DNA of 64,000 bases from Bradyrhizobium sp. sBnM-33 (GTDB taxonomy: Bacteria; Pseudomonadota; Alphaproteobacteria; Rhizobiales; Xanthobacteraceae), in contig NZ_CP136624.1 in the NCBI RefSeq assembly GCF_032917945.1, forward strand, positions 4,650,001-4,714,000. Reading direction: 5' to 3'. How positions within the stretch are numbered: position 1 is the stretch's first letter; each line of letters starts with the position of its first letter. The notes under the pieces were generated by a model. The model worked only from the letters and a program-made list of their open reading frames with translations. It searched no databases and was not told the DNA's origin. Below, piece by piece: positions 45,397 to 53,138 of the stretch. The position numbers and the translations under genes were made by a program.

Positions 45397-45651
45397 GCAG
45401 AGGCGACGTCGGCTACATTCCGCAAGGTTGCGGCCATTCGATCGAGAATGTCGGCAGCGGACCTGCGCGCATCCTGATCGGATTCAGTGAGGGCATCTAC
45501 GAGACCATCGAACTGTCGCAATGGATCGCGGCAAATTCCAAGGAAAATCCCAAGGATGTCCTCGCCACGATTTTCGGCCAGCCGGCGGAACTATGCGGAA
45601 AGTTCCCCCGACCGCGACGTGGTCATCGCTGCAAAGGAGCAGGCCCGTTGA
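45397..45651 (+). pseudogene. Oxalate decarboxylase-like bicupin, C-terminal remnant
   Basis: Frame 45402-45605 reads GDVGYIPQGCGHSIENVGSG then ARILIGFSEGIYETIELSQWIAANSKENPKDVLATIFGQPAE, which I recognise as the second cupin of bacterial oxalate decarboxylases (oxalate to formate plus CO2). Homology then jumps to the next frame (DRDVVIAAKEQAR, stop at 649-651) across the CCCCC run near 45604-45608; removing one C restores a single frame. The first cupin and the first half of the second, with most metal ligands, are absent, so it cannot be functional. Confidence 0.72.
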
Positions 45652-45722
45652 GGAGCGCGTTGCGTCCTTGAGAACGTCGCCTGATCCCGCGAGCAATCGC
45701 ATCAGTGGGTTCAGGCGCACAT

Positions 45723-45809
45723 CTAGCGCAGCCGATAGGCGTCAAATGCGTGAGCCAGGAATATGCCGATGCTGACGAAGACGAGGATTGCCGTCACGAC
45801 CTCGGTCAT
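45723..45809 (-). CDS. 28-residue predicted membrane peptide
   Basis: ATG 45809 is preceded by AGGGAGGAAGG, the strongest ribosome site in the region. The peptide is TEVVTAILVFVSIGIFLAHA plus a short polar end (FDAYRLR): one transmembrane helix with a basic C-terminus. Its start overlaps the stop of the mini-gene upstream (ATGA), so translation may be coupled. Small size limits certainty; function unknown. Confidence 0.55.
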   Translation of the reverse strand: MTEVVTAILVFVSIGIFLAHAFDAYRLR

Positions 45810-45892
45810 GGCCTTCCTCCCTGTATTGCCATGCCCATAAGGGCGCGCTTCAGAAATTCTCGGTAGATGAGGTTCAGGACCGATACCAACAT
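45806..45892 (-). CDS. 28-residue basic peptide, coupled to the membrane peptide
   Basis: ATG 45892 lies 7 bases after AAGGGG. The product (MLVSVLNLIYREFLKRALMG then a short tail) is an amphipathic basic helix. Its TGA shares bases with the ATG of the next mini-gene. The ribosome site of the membrane peptide is inside this frame. Evidence is the ATGA overlap plus two good ribosome sites; no homologue is known to me. Confidence 0.45.
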   Translation of the reverse strand: MLVSVLNLIYREFLKRALMGMAIQGGRP

Positions 45893-46119
45893 GATCTAAC
45901 CCCTTGTTCGATCCTGGGACCGTAGCGGCTCTTTGTTTCCGGAGCGCTTCGCGGCGGAGTAGAATGGTTTCGTCGCGCCTGCTCCCGATCACAGAATCGC
46001 GACGGAACCGGAACGATCCAAAACAAACCCTGTCAGCGGTTGGCCCGCCCTTTTCTCGCCATCCTAATTCAGGAGACGTGCGGGGCGGTGCTACGGGGCA
46101 ATGTTCCCAAAGGTCCTAG

Positions 46120-47142
46120 GTGATCATCCAACATTTGCAGCAAAACGAGACTTTGAGGTCGCGCCGTGCGTTCCTGCGCGGAATTGTGTCTTCGGCCAGC
46201 GCGCTTGCGCTCGGCGGATGCGCCAGCCTCGGCGCGACGGGCGCGCGTTACGACGCTTCGTCGCTCTCGGTGGAGCCGACACTGCTCGTCGCAACCACGC
46301 GCAAGCCGGTGAGCGGCGGGCGTGCGAAACCGTGGTTCGGGCCGGAGCGGGCATCGAAGATGACCGTGGCGCGGGCGAAGCTGGTGCCGCCCGACGAGAA
46401 TCGTTTCTCTCTCGCCGCAGCCGGACTTGGCGATTGGCGTCTCGATGCGGTCGAGCCGGTATCGGGAGAGGTCGGTGATCTTCTCGGGCAGACCAGCGGC
46501 GGCTCGGACGTGCTGATCTACGTGCACGGTTTCAAACAGACGTTCGAGATGGCGGCGCTCGATGCCGCGCACCTCGCTGATGGCGTTCGATTCCGCGGCC
46601 AGACGATGGTCTTCTCCTGGCCCTCCAAGGCCGGACTGTTCGACTATGCTTATGACCGAGACAGCGCGATGTACTCCCGTGACGCCTTCGAGCGCGTGCT
46701 GCATTCCCTCGCCACCGCCCCGAGCGTCGGCCGCGTTCACATCGTCGCGCACAGCATGGGAACCATGCTGACCCTTGAAGGGCTGCGTCAGCTCTATGCG
46801 CGATATGGCGACAGCGTTGCCGGCAAGATCGGTGCCGTGGTGTTCGCCTCACCGGACATCGATATGGATGTGTTCTCTTCGGCGACCCAGAATATCGGAC
46901 CACTCACCCGCAAGATTACCGTCGTCGCCTCGACGAATGATCGCGCGCTTGCGTTGTCGGGACGATTGGCCGGCGGGATGACGCGGGTCGGCGCCGCCGA
47001 GAAAGCAACTATCGAGCAGCTCGGCGTGCGCGTTATTGATGCGTCCGATTCAGGTTGGGGCATCATCAACCACGATCTGTTTCTATCGAATGCCGAGGTA
47101 CGGAAGGTGATCCGCCGCTCGATCGATACCTCGGCCGCCTGA
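46120..47142 (+). CDS. DUF900 alpha/beta-hydrolase, Tat/lipoprotein signal
   Basis: 340 residues from GTG 46120. SRRAFLRGIVSSASALALGGC combines a Tat motif with a lipobox (LGGC), so it is probably an outer-surface or periplasmic lipoprotein. DUF900 esterase core: LLVATTRKP near residue 55, DVLIYVHGFKQTFEMAAL (oxyanion), MVFSWPSKAG, nucleophile elbow VAHSMGTML near 210, VVFASPDIDMDVF and a C-terminal IINHDLF with the likely catalytic His. Substrate unknown. Confidence 0.88.
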   Translation: MIIQHLQQNETLRSRRAFLRGIVSSASALALGGCASLGATGARYDASSLSVEPTLLVATTRKPVSGGRAKPWFGPERASKMTVARAKLVPPDENRFSLAAAGLGDWRLDAVEPVSGEVGDLLGQTSGGSDVLIYVHGFKQTFEMAALDAAHLADGVRFRGQTMVFSWPSKAGLFDYAYDRDSAMYSRDAFERVLHSLATAPSVGRVHIVAHSMGTMLTLEGLRQLYARYGDSVAGKIGAVVFASPDIDMDVFSSATQNIGPLTRKITVVASTNDRALALSGRLAGGMTRVGAAEKATIEQLGVRVIDASDSGWGIINHDLFLSNAEVRKVIRRSIDTSAA

Positions 47143-47447
47143 GCTCGCCTTCGGCGCAACGGCATCGCACGGCACATGATGGCGCCCGTCCATTGCCGGC
47201 AAGCGGCCATCACAACGTCACCGTGTTGTCACCCATAATCTCGCCAAATTGACGGAACAATTATTGGTGGCCGGCACGGTGGTGCCCGGTCTCGCCTCGA
47301 ACTGCTCAACGCTTGAATTGCTCGATGTCCGCAACGCCGACCGGTTGTCGGCGCGCGATGCTTTGCGAGTCGATCGGGGAGGTATGGGCGACAGCGGGCG
47401 TTTGCCGGCGATCCAGATTATTCAGTTGATACAGAGGAATAAAAATC
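47143..47447. other. Intergenic region, nothing recognised
   Basis: 305 bases. The right end carries AGAGGAATAAAAATC, the ribosome site of the next gene. No repeat, hairpin or remnant could be identified. Confidence 0.4.
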
Positions 47448-47792
47448 ATGCGTCAAAGAACATCCAAGGCCGCGGCAGGGTCGAACGCGAACTACCGACA
47501 GGTGCTATCACTCGCGGCGGGCGTCGCCCTGCTCGCGGGCGTCACCACGGCCCATGCGCAGAGCACGGGCATCGCCTCTTGCGATGACTTCCTGACCAAG
47601 TATGACGCCTGCATCGGCTCCAAGGTCCCCGAGGCACAGCGCGCGATGTACAAGACGCAGATCGACCAGACGCGCAAGGCGTGGGTCGACATGGCTAAGA
47701 ATCCGTCGACCAAGGCGACGATGGAAGCGACCTGCAAGCAGACCTTGGACGCGACGAAGGCATCGCTCACGGCCTATGGCTGCTCGTTCTGA
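47448..47792 (+). CDS. Small secreted hypothetical protein
   Basis: 114 residues with AGAGGAATAAAAATC before the start. A somewhat long Sec signal (YRQVLSLAAGVALLAGVTTAHAQ) precedes a helical domain of about 75 residues with four Cys (SCDDFLTKYDACIGSKVP, MEATCKQTLDATKASLTAYGCSF), which would give two disulfides in a helical hairpin. I do not recognise a named family. A strong hairpin follows 22 bases after the stop. Confidence 0.78.
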   Translation: MRQRTSKAAAGSNANYRQVLSLAAGVALLAGVTTAHAQSTGIASCDDFLTKYDACIGSKVPEAQRAMYKTQIDQTRKAWVDMAKNPSTKATMEATCKQTLDATKASLTAYGCSF

Positions 47793-48130
47793 TCGGCCCG
47801 TGCGCCGCTGAAAGGGAATGGCGCCGGATAGGCGCCATTCCTGCACGGCGGGCGGGACCAGACGGGGGAGCGGCCGACGAAGCCGGCGAGGCGCTCTTTC
47901 GGAAATTGGCCAAAACGACGCGGGCAGCGCCGGTACACGATTCACGATCAAGCGGCGCGTCTTCAAGGCGCGGTCTGCAAACTTCTGCTCGGCTCGATTA
48001 ACCACTTGTTAACCATAACGCCCTAGCATTGCTGCTTCACAGAGTGTCGCCAAGGACCGCAATCCGAAGGCGCGATTGACCGTTCATCTTGGGGGCGAGC
48101 AGTGCTCGCGGGGCGCCTAGGAGAAACGTC
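47793..48130. other. Intergenic region with terminator and a leader
   Basis: 338 bases. Contains the hairpin at 47815-47841 and a TTAACCACTTGTTAACCATAA segment near 48000, an AT-rich stretch that could be promoter-like; the right end has the AGGAG ribosome site of the 35-residue ORF. Confidence 0.4.
47815..47841. terminator. Strong hairpin after the secreted protein gene
   Basis: GGAATGGCGCC GGATA GGCGCCATTCC: a perfect 11-base stem, 5-base loop. There is no T run after it, so it may be an RNA-stabilising hairpin rather than a classical terminator. Confidence 0.6.
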
Positions 48131-48238
48131 ATGTCATCATCTGGTGTACGCCTACTGTCCGAATTCGTTCCGGCGATTTTCGGCGCACTCGGGTTGGGTG
48201 TCCCGATCGCGATTGCGATCATTTGGATTTGCTCGTGA
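48131..48238 (+). CDS. 35-residue predicted membrane peptide
   Basis: ATG 48131 follows AGGAGAAACGTC, a good ribosome site. The peptide starts SSSGVRLLSEFVPAIFGALG and continues LGVPIAIAIIWICS, so nearly all of it is a hydrophobic helix. A longer frame in another phase over the same bases (48102-48362) has poor composition. No homologue recalled. Confidence 0.5.
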   Translation: MSSSGVRLLSEFVPAIFGALGLGVPIAIAIIWICS

Positions 48239-48568
48239 TGGACGAGTCGCTCGTCTTTTGATGGCGGCCGTCACACTGGCATTGTGTGGCATGGGCGAAG
48301 CTGGTTGGGCAGTGCTTGCGACTGACCGCACCGTCCTTGCGATGCTATCGTTCCGGAACTGACTATAGGGGGCCAAATTGCTTCCAGAGGTTCTCGACCT
48401 CCATAGTCACCATTCGCCGCGTGACGCGCTACTTCGTGTGAACAATGCAAGTGTGCGCGAGACATCTTTACTATCATCGGAGCGTTTCGATCGGATGATG
48501 AGCTGCGCGAGTTTCGCCAAGTTCATTAAGCCGCGTCAGGCGTTCCTCGGCGGCGCGCGTCAAAGTAG
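48239..48568. other. Intergenic region, partly decayed
   Basis: 330 bases with stops in all frames at short intervals. It lies where the N-terminal half of the dapB remnant should be, but I could not recover DapB nucleotide-binding motifs in any frame. Confidence 0.4.
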
Positions 48569-48886
48569 GTGTGGCCTTCATCGCATATGGCCCGGAAAGT
48601 CGATGCGCCTTCCGGAACAGCATTGATGCTGGGTGAAGCCGCGGCGCGAGGTCGCGGCGTTTCCCTCGCCTCCGTCGAGCGACGAGGCCGGGATGGCATT
48701 GGTGGCGAGCACTTGCTGGGTGAGTTAGGCTTCTCGGTTTTGCGCGGAGGGGGCATTGTTGGAAAGCATAGCGTTACGTTCGCGGCAGCCGAAGAGGTTG
48801 TGACACTTTCACACGTGACGAGCGTCCAGCTTGCTGCGCGGTTGAGCCAATACAGACTGAGCGCGAAACATGGCTCCAAATCCTAG
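48569..48886 (+). pseudogene. Dihydrodipicolinate reductase (dapB) C-terminal remnant
   Basis: The frame contains [20 protein letters not shown], which matches the catalytic KxDxPSGTA loop of DapB, then [33 protein letters not shown], the expected C-terminal sheet. DapB reduces dihydrodipicolinate in lysine and peptidoglycan synthesis. The N-terminal Rossmann half with its G-x-x-G-x-x-G dinucleotide site is missing and the end diverges ([15 protein letters not shown]), so it is a broken copy; the working gene must be elsewhere. Confidence 0.72.
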
Positions 48887-48898
48887 GTTTGACCGTAG

Positions 48899-49612
48899 CT
48901 AAAGAAAGCGGGGAGCCACCTTAAACAGAAACTCGCGGGCTTCTTCCAATTCAGCGGGTGGAACCGGGAGCGGATACTTTTCGGCATCGGGGGCATGTCG
49001 GTAGCAGTTTGCTGTACGAAACACCAACCTCCAATAAGTCCAATCTGGCCCTAGATCGGACTTTAGCGTACTTTCTCCTCCGGCTAACTTCCGGACTAGT
49101 TCCGCAGACTTGAAAATGTCGTACCAATTATCTGCTCGCGATAGATGTGAGAACAACTCTGCGCGCTTATCGTCAGTGTCGGCTTCCCTTAACCAGCGCT
49201 GTACTGATGACTCAGATGACGTTGGTGTTGCGGACGTCACCGCCGGAACTCGACCTCTTATTCTTTCCAGGTTTAAATTGAGGCGCACAGAAGCAGCAGA
49301 AAGAATGGGTATGCGTTTCCCCGCGCCATCGAATTTCAAAACGAGACCAAGGCTGAGAGGTTTGGCGTCACTGTGAATCAGAAGGGCCGCCCCGTTTAGA
49401 CGCTCAACTATCCGCTTGGCGTCGCGCGTAACATCTGCCGCCTTCATAATCGATGCCCATGCCTTTGTTCGCAGCAGTGGGATGACAATGCTGTCGCCAG
49501 CCAAATAATCTTCGACCCAAGGGTCAAACGGCGGTTGAAGGACTTCGCGGGCATCGCCGATATCAATCCTTTCTCCTTTGAGCTCAATCGCCCATCCTTC
49601 GGCGTTCTTCAT
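48899..49612 (-). CDS. Unidentified 237-residue protein
   Basis: AGAGGGGATTCA precedes ATG 49612. No domain recognised. The protein is soluble, with a central RRxRxR-free helical region, several Trp (WASIMKA, WYDIFKSAE, WTYWRLVF) and no signal peptide. Composition looks less GC-driven than its neighbours (more Lys, Ser, Thr), and it lies beside the dapB remnant, so acquisition by transfer is possible. It is open over its full length and is likely expressed. Confidence 0.65.
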   Translation of the reverse strand: MKNAEGWAIELKGERIDIGDAREVLQPPFDPWVEDYLAGDSIVIPLLRTKAWASIMKAADVTRDAKRIVERLNGAALLIHSDAKPLSLGLVLKFDGAGKRIPILSAASVRLNLNLERIRGRVPAVTSATPTSSESSVQRWLREADTDDKRAELFSHLSRADNWYDIFKSAELVRKLAGGESTLKSDLGPDWTYWRLVFRTANCYRHAPDAEKYPLPVPPAELEEAREFLFKVAPRFL

Positions 49613-49787
49613 TGAATCCCCTCTAGCTGAACATGCATATCCGATAAATGCTCCAACTCAAACCGACGAACATCATCAGAGCGCGAGGTACATGCTGTTT
49701 CGGGGATCAGAGAAGTCTGCTCAGTGAAACGGAGTCGCACGACAACATGATAGCGGCGGTCTCATCGAGATGGCGCGGCCATCCTGG

Positions 49788-50531
49788 TCACTGCAAGAAA
49801 AGGCCTGCCAAGTTCACAAGGCTCAGTCCCGCAAGGACTATGCCAACCAAGGTCAACGCGACGCGCGGTGACAGGATGCGCAAGAGATAGCCCGCAAGCG
49901 GTGCAGCCAGCGCGCCGCCGATGATAAGTCCGAGCACGAGTTGGCCATAGAGCGCGAAATCCAGCTTCGTCAGAAAGGCGGCTGAAACGCTCAAAGTGAC
50001 AAAGAATTCAGCCACATTCGCCGAACCCACCGTGCGACGTGGATTGTCGCCGGCGGCAACCAGCGTCGCGACGACCAGCGGTCCCCAGCCGCCGCCCCCG
50101 ACTGCGTCCAGAAAGCCGCCGCCGGCGCCCACGAGTGGTATCGGCGGCCGCCACTGATCCAGCTTCCATCCGGCCACGCGTGCGAGGATCAGCACTGACA
50201 TGGCGCTCAGATAAACTGTGACAACAGGCTTGACGATAGTTTCGGGAATACCGGTCAGCACATAAGCGCCGAAGACACCGCCGCAGACGCCGGCGATCGC
50301 CACCTTGAGGAATAATTTCCAGTCAACATTCTTGTTCCAGACATGCGAAACGCCCGAAATCGCAGTGGTGACGACTTCCGCGGCATGAATGGCTGCACTG
50401 GCAATGGCGGGGGAAACCCCTGTCGCAATCAGGCTTGAGCTTGCGATCACTCCGAACGCCATGCCGAGGGCCCCGTCGACCATTTGCGCGACAAAGCCGA
50501 TCGCGATCAGAGTGAGAAACTGAACGTCCAT
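49788..50531 (-). CDS. Sulfite exporter TauE/SafE family (TSUP) permease
   Basis: 247 residues with about eight hydrophobic helices. The two TSUP halves are seen: N-terminal TLIAIGFVAQMVDGALGMAFGVIASSSLIATGVSPAIASAAIHAAEV and C-terminal VGAGGGFLDAVGGGGWGPLVVATLVAAGDNPRRTVGSANVAEFFVTL. Such permeases move sulfite, sulfoacetate, taurine products or other organic anions across the inner membrane. No sulfur genes are adjacent; the substrate is unknown. Confidence 0.93.
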   Translation of the reverse strand: MDVQFLTLIAIGFVAQMVDGALGMAFGVIASSSLIATGVSPAIASAAIHAAEVVTTAISGVSHVWNKNVDWKLFLKVAIAGVCGGVFGAYVLTGIPETIVKPVVTVYLSAMSVLILARVAGWKLDQWRPPIPLVGAGGGFLDAVGGGGWGPLVVATLVAAGDNPRRTVGSANVAEFFVTLSVSAAFLTKLDFALYGQLVLGLIIGGALAAPLAGYLLRILSPRVALTLVGIVLAGLSLVNLAGLFLQ

Positions 50532-50818
50532 CGATTGGCAATCCCGAGCCTGGGTTCCGCGTGCTCACGTGTTATAGAGGAGGCGCGCCTCTCTCGTCAG
50601 GTGTCGATGGCGGCTTTGATACGTTTTCGCGCAAGCGACGGTTCGCATAGAAGTGTGCCGGTCTCACCACGGCATTCGCAAGGCAGCCGCGATTGCGGGA
50701 GAAACGCTTGACCGGGACTTATATCAGACAGACGTCGACCGTACCCGGCAGCCAACTAGCGAAACAGCGGGACCGAAGAGGTGCTCCAGTCGTGGTGGTG
50801 ATCCAGTCTGCTTCGGCG

Positions 50819-50895
50819 TGGCGCGCTCGGAGAGATTCGAACTCCCGACCCTCGGAATCGAAATCCGATGCTCTATCCAGCTGAGCTACGAGCGC
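50819..50895 (-). tRNA. tRNA-Arg (UCG anticodon)
   Basis: On the minus strand the 5' acceptor GCGCTCG (50889-50895) pairs with CGAGCGC (50823-50829), followed by G and an encoded CCA (50819-50821). D arm GCTCAGCTGGATAGAGC, anticodon stem TCGGA/TCCGA with loop TTTCGAT (anticodon TCG), and T arm GGGAGTTCGAATCTC (GTTCGAATC) complete a standard cloverleaf of 77 bases. UCG reads CGA and related Arg codons. Confidence 0.95.
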
Positions 50896-50943
50896 CTGCG
50901 GTGGCTCGTATCAGACTTGGCCTGATAGAGCCAGTAGCGGAGG

Positions 50944-51201
50944 TTAGTAGCAGGGATGCCGCCGGCGGTCCTGGCCGATATAGGCGGCCGCGCCTTGACG
51001 GCAGAGGATGGTCGAGGGTCCGTCGTAATAGGCGAAGGTGCCGGGCTGCGGGCCGGGCCCGTAATTGTGCAGGAAGCTGATCGGGTAAGGCAGGCCCCAA
51101 TTGTGCAGGTGGTGCCGCTTATGGCGGGCGTCCGCCAGGTTTGGGGCGAGGGCCGCGGTGGAGAGGAGGGCGGCGGCAACGAAAAGCTTTGCTTTGGTCA
51201 T
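50944..51201 (-). CDS. Small secreted His/Tyr-rich protein
   Basis: 85 residues; GGAG lies 7 bases before ATG 51201. Sec signal KLFVAAALLSTAALAPNLADA, then a His-rich start (RHKRHHLHNWG), LPYPISFLHNYGPGPQPGTFAYYDGP and two Cys near the end (LCRQG, HPCY). Function unknown. The tRNA-Arg gene starts 48 bases downstream on the same strand. Confidence 0.7.
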   Translation of the reverse strand: MTKAKLFVAAALLSTAALAPNLADARHKRHHLHNWGLPYPISFLHNYGPGPQPGTFAYYDGPSTILCRQGAAAYIGQDRRRHPCY

Positions 51202-51531
51202 TTCGATTCTCCGGAGGTCTCACTGAAACGGTGGCGATTCGAGCCGAGCGGACAGAAATTCGTGCGAAGAAAGCGCGTGAAAACAAGGAGATAGAAGGTT
51301 AAGTTGTAATTCGACTGAAGCCCGTGCCCCTTCCATTTTGGCTGATCCAATTTCCCATTCTAGGAGAAGCGGGCAGAAATGTTGCGGAAAACCATCCTAG
51401 CGCGCCCATTTTTGGCCTCAAGCGATGCTTAACCAATTCCCAACACAGTCCGGCCAGAGTTCTGTCCGGTCCGGATTTCAAGGGCCGACCCTACCCCGTC
51501 TGACAAAGGCTATCCGGTTCCCGATCGACCC
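51202..51531. other. Intergenic region between divergent genes
   Basis: 330 bases with no credible gene or repeat. AT-richer segments around 51285-51310 and 51340-51430 could carry the two promoters, but I cannot name -35/-10 boxes with confidence. Confidence 0.4.
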
Positions 51532-51978
51532 ATGCGCATCACGTCTCTTGCCTTGCTGTTCCTCTCGGTCCTGGTCGCGAGCCCGGCGCGCGCCGACCTG
51601 CATATCACGCGCGACCACGGCGGTTATGTCGAGGAGTACAAGGCCAAATACAAGCGCATCCGCGATCGCAAGGAGCGTGTCATCATCGACGGCATCTGCA
51701 ACTCGGCCTGCACGCTGGTGTTCGGCATCGTGCCGATGAACAAGATCTGCGTCACGCCAAAGGCAAGCGTTGGTTTCCACCAGGCCTATTACGACAAGGC
51801 CTTCACTTTCGGCATCAAGGTCACCAGCGCCGAAGGGACATCGGACCTAATGTCCTATTACCCGGAAACGGTGAAGGACTGGATCCGCCGCAACGGCGGG
51901 CTCACGCCCGAAATGAAGAAGATCAAGAACGGCCGCGAGCTCTGGAAGATCGTCGATCCCTGTCCGGAAGAGTGGTGA
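51532..51978 (+). CDS. Exported ClpP/crotonase-like fold protein, hypothetical
   Basis: 148 residues. Sec signal (SLALLFLSVLVASPARA), then ITRDHGGYVEEYKAKYKRIRDRKERVIIDGICNSACTLVFGIVP. The IDGxCxSACTL segment, followed by ICVTPKASVGFHQAY, resembles the Ser-Ala-Cys and His positions in exported ClpP-like proteins, which carry a degenerate serine protease fold. Three Cys are present after the signal. Whether it is catalytic is unclear. Likely periplasmic. Confidence 0.75.
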   Translation: MRITSLALLFLSVLVASPARADLHITRDHGGYVEEYKAKYKRIRDRKERVIIDGICNSACTLVFGIVPMNKICVTPKASVGFHQAYYDKAFTFGIKVTSAEGTSDLMSYYPETVKDWIRRNGGLTPEMKKIKNGRELWKIVDPCPEEW

Positions 51979-52132
51979 GCGCCGTTACCATTCTCGCAAG
52001 CTCCTAGAACGTGACTATGCCGCGATAGGTTCGCCGTCTTATCAGTTCGTTTTTCGATATGTGAATCGCGCCGGCAGTCCCGCGTGACCAATCCTTGCCG
52101 CACAAGGTGCGATCGGGCAACAGGGGCGGCAA

Positions 52133-53008
52133 ATGACCGGCGAATTCGAAAAAATTGCAGCGCGCGCGGCGCCGGCGATCTTTGTCGTGCTCTGGAGCAC
52201 GGGCTTCATCGGCACCAAATATGTGCTGAACAGTGCCGAGCCGCTGACCTACCTCGCGATCCGCATGGCGTTCGTGGTGGGGCTGATGGCGATCATCGTC
52301 GCAGTCGCGCGGCCGCGCTGGCCGGACCGCATCGGCATCGCGCACAGCGCCGTCGCCGGCATTCTGGTGCATGGATTCTATCTGGGCGGCACGGCGATCG
52401 CGATTGCGCATTCAATTCCGGCGGGGCTCTCGGCTTTGATTCCGGGCTTGCAGCCGATCCTGACCTCGACGCTTGCAAGCCGCTGGCTCGGCGAGCGCGT
52501 CACGCCGCTGCAATGGGGCGGGTTACTGCTCGGACTCGCCGGTGTCGTGCTGATCCTGCACGACAGGCCGATGAGCGGAGAGGCGGGCTGGGGGTGGCTC
52601 GCCTCGGCCGTCTCGCTAATCAGCATCACGCTCGGCACGCTGTACCAACGCCGCTACTGCAGCGCGATCGACTGGCGGTCCGGCAATCTCGTGCAATACG
52701 TTGCGGTGACGATCTTCTTCGGTCTCGGCGCATGGCTGTTTGAGACCAACGAGGTGCATTGGACCACCGAGTTTATCCTGGCGCTGGCCTGGCTTGCGGT
52801 CGTCCTGTCGATCGGATCGATCGGGCTGCTCTATTGGCTGATCCGGCGCTCGGCCGCGACGTCGGTGGCGAGCCTGTTCTATCTGGTGCCCGCGGTGACG
52901 TCGCTGATGGCCTACGTGCTGTTCGGCGAGCAGCTGGACGCAGTCTCGCTCGCCGGCATGGCCGCCTGCGCGGCGGCCGTGCTGGTCGTCAACCGCCGCT
53001 CAGTTTGA
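52133..53008 (+). CDS. EamA/DMT-family transporter
   Basis: 291 residues with about ten transmembrane helices in two EamA halves. First half: PAIFVVLWSTGFIGTKYVLNSAEPLTYLAIRM, LVHGFYLGGTAIAIAHSIPAGLSALIPGLQPILTS. Second half: LFYLVPAVTSLMAYVLFGEQLDAVSLAGMAACAAAVLVVN. The family exports amino acids and other metabolites; the substrate is not deducible. Single gene. Confidence 0.92.
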   Translation: MTGEFEKIAARAAPAIFVVLWSTGFIGTKYVLNSAEPLTYLAIRMAFVVGLMAIIVAVARPRWPDRIGIAHSAVAGILVHGFYLGGTAIAIAHSIPAGLSALIPGLQPILTSTLASRWLGERVTPLQWGGLLLGLAGVVLILHDRPMSGEAGWGWLASAVSLISITLGTLYQRRYCSAIDWRSGNLVQYVAVTIFFGLGAWLFETNEVHWTTEFILALAWLAVVLSIGSIGLLYWLIRRSAATSVASLFYLVPAVTSLMAYVLFGEQLDAVSLAGMAACAAAVLVVNRRSV

Positions 53009-53138
53009 AGTAGAGCGTTCGGCCCTCGTGCACGTATAAATTTCATGAAGCTTATCAGTATTTTCCCTGGGTTGTGCCCATTAAGGTGATCGTAAGCAAA
53101 ACGGGTCAGATTGGGCGCGATTTGGGGGATTTCTCGTC

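Noticed and set aside
48102..48362. 86-codon ORF overlapping the 35-residue membrane peptide
   Set aside because: Starts at GTG without ribosome site and has Cys/Arg/Ser-rich shadow composition; the shorter ATG frame has AGGAG upstream and a coherent membrane helix.
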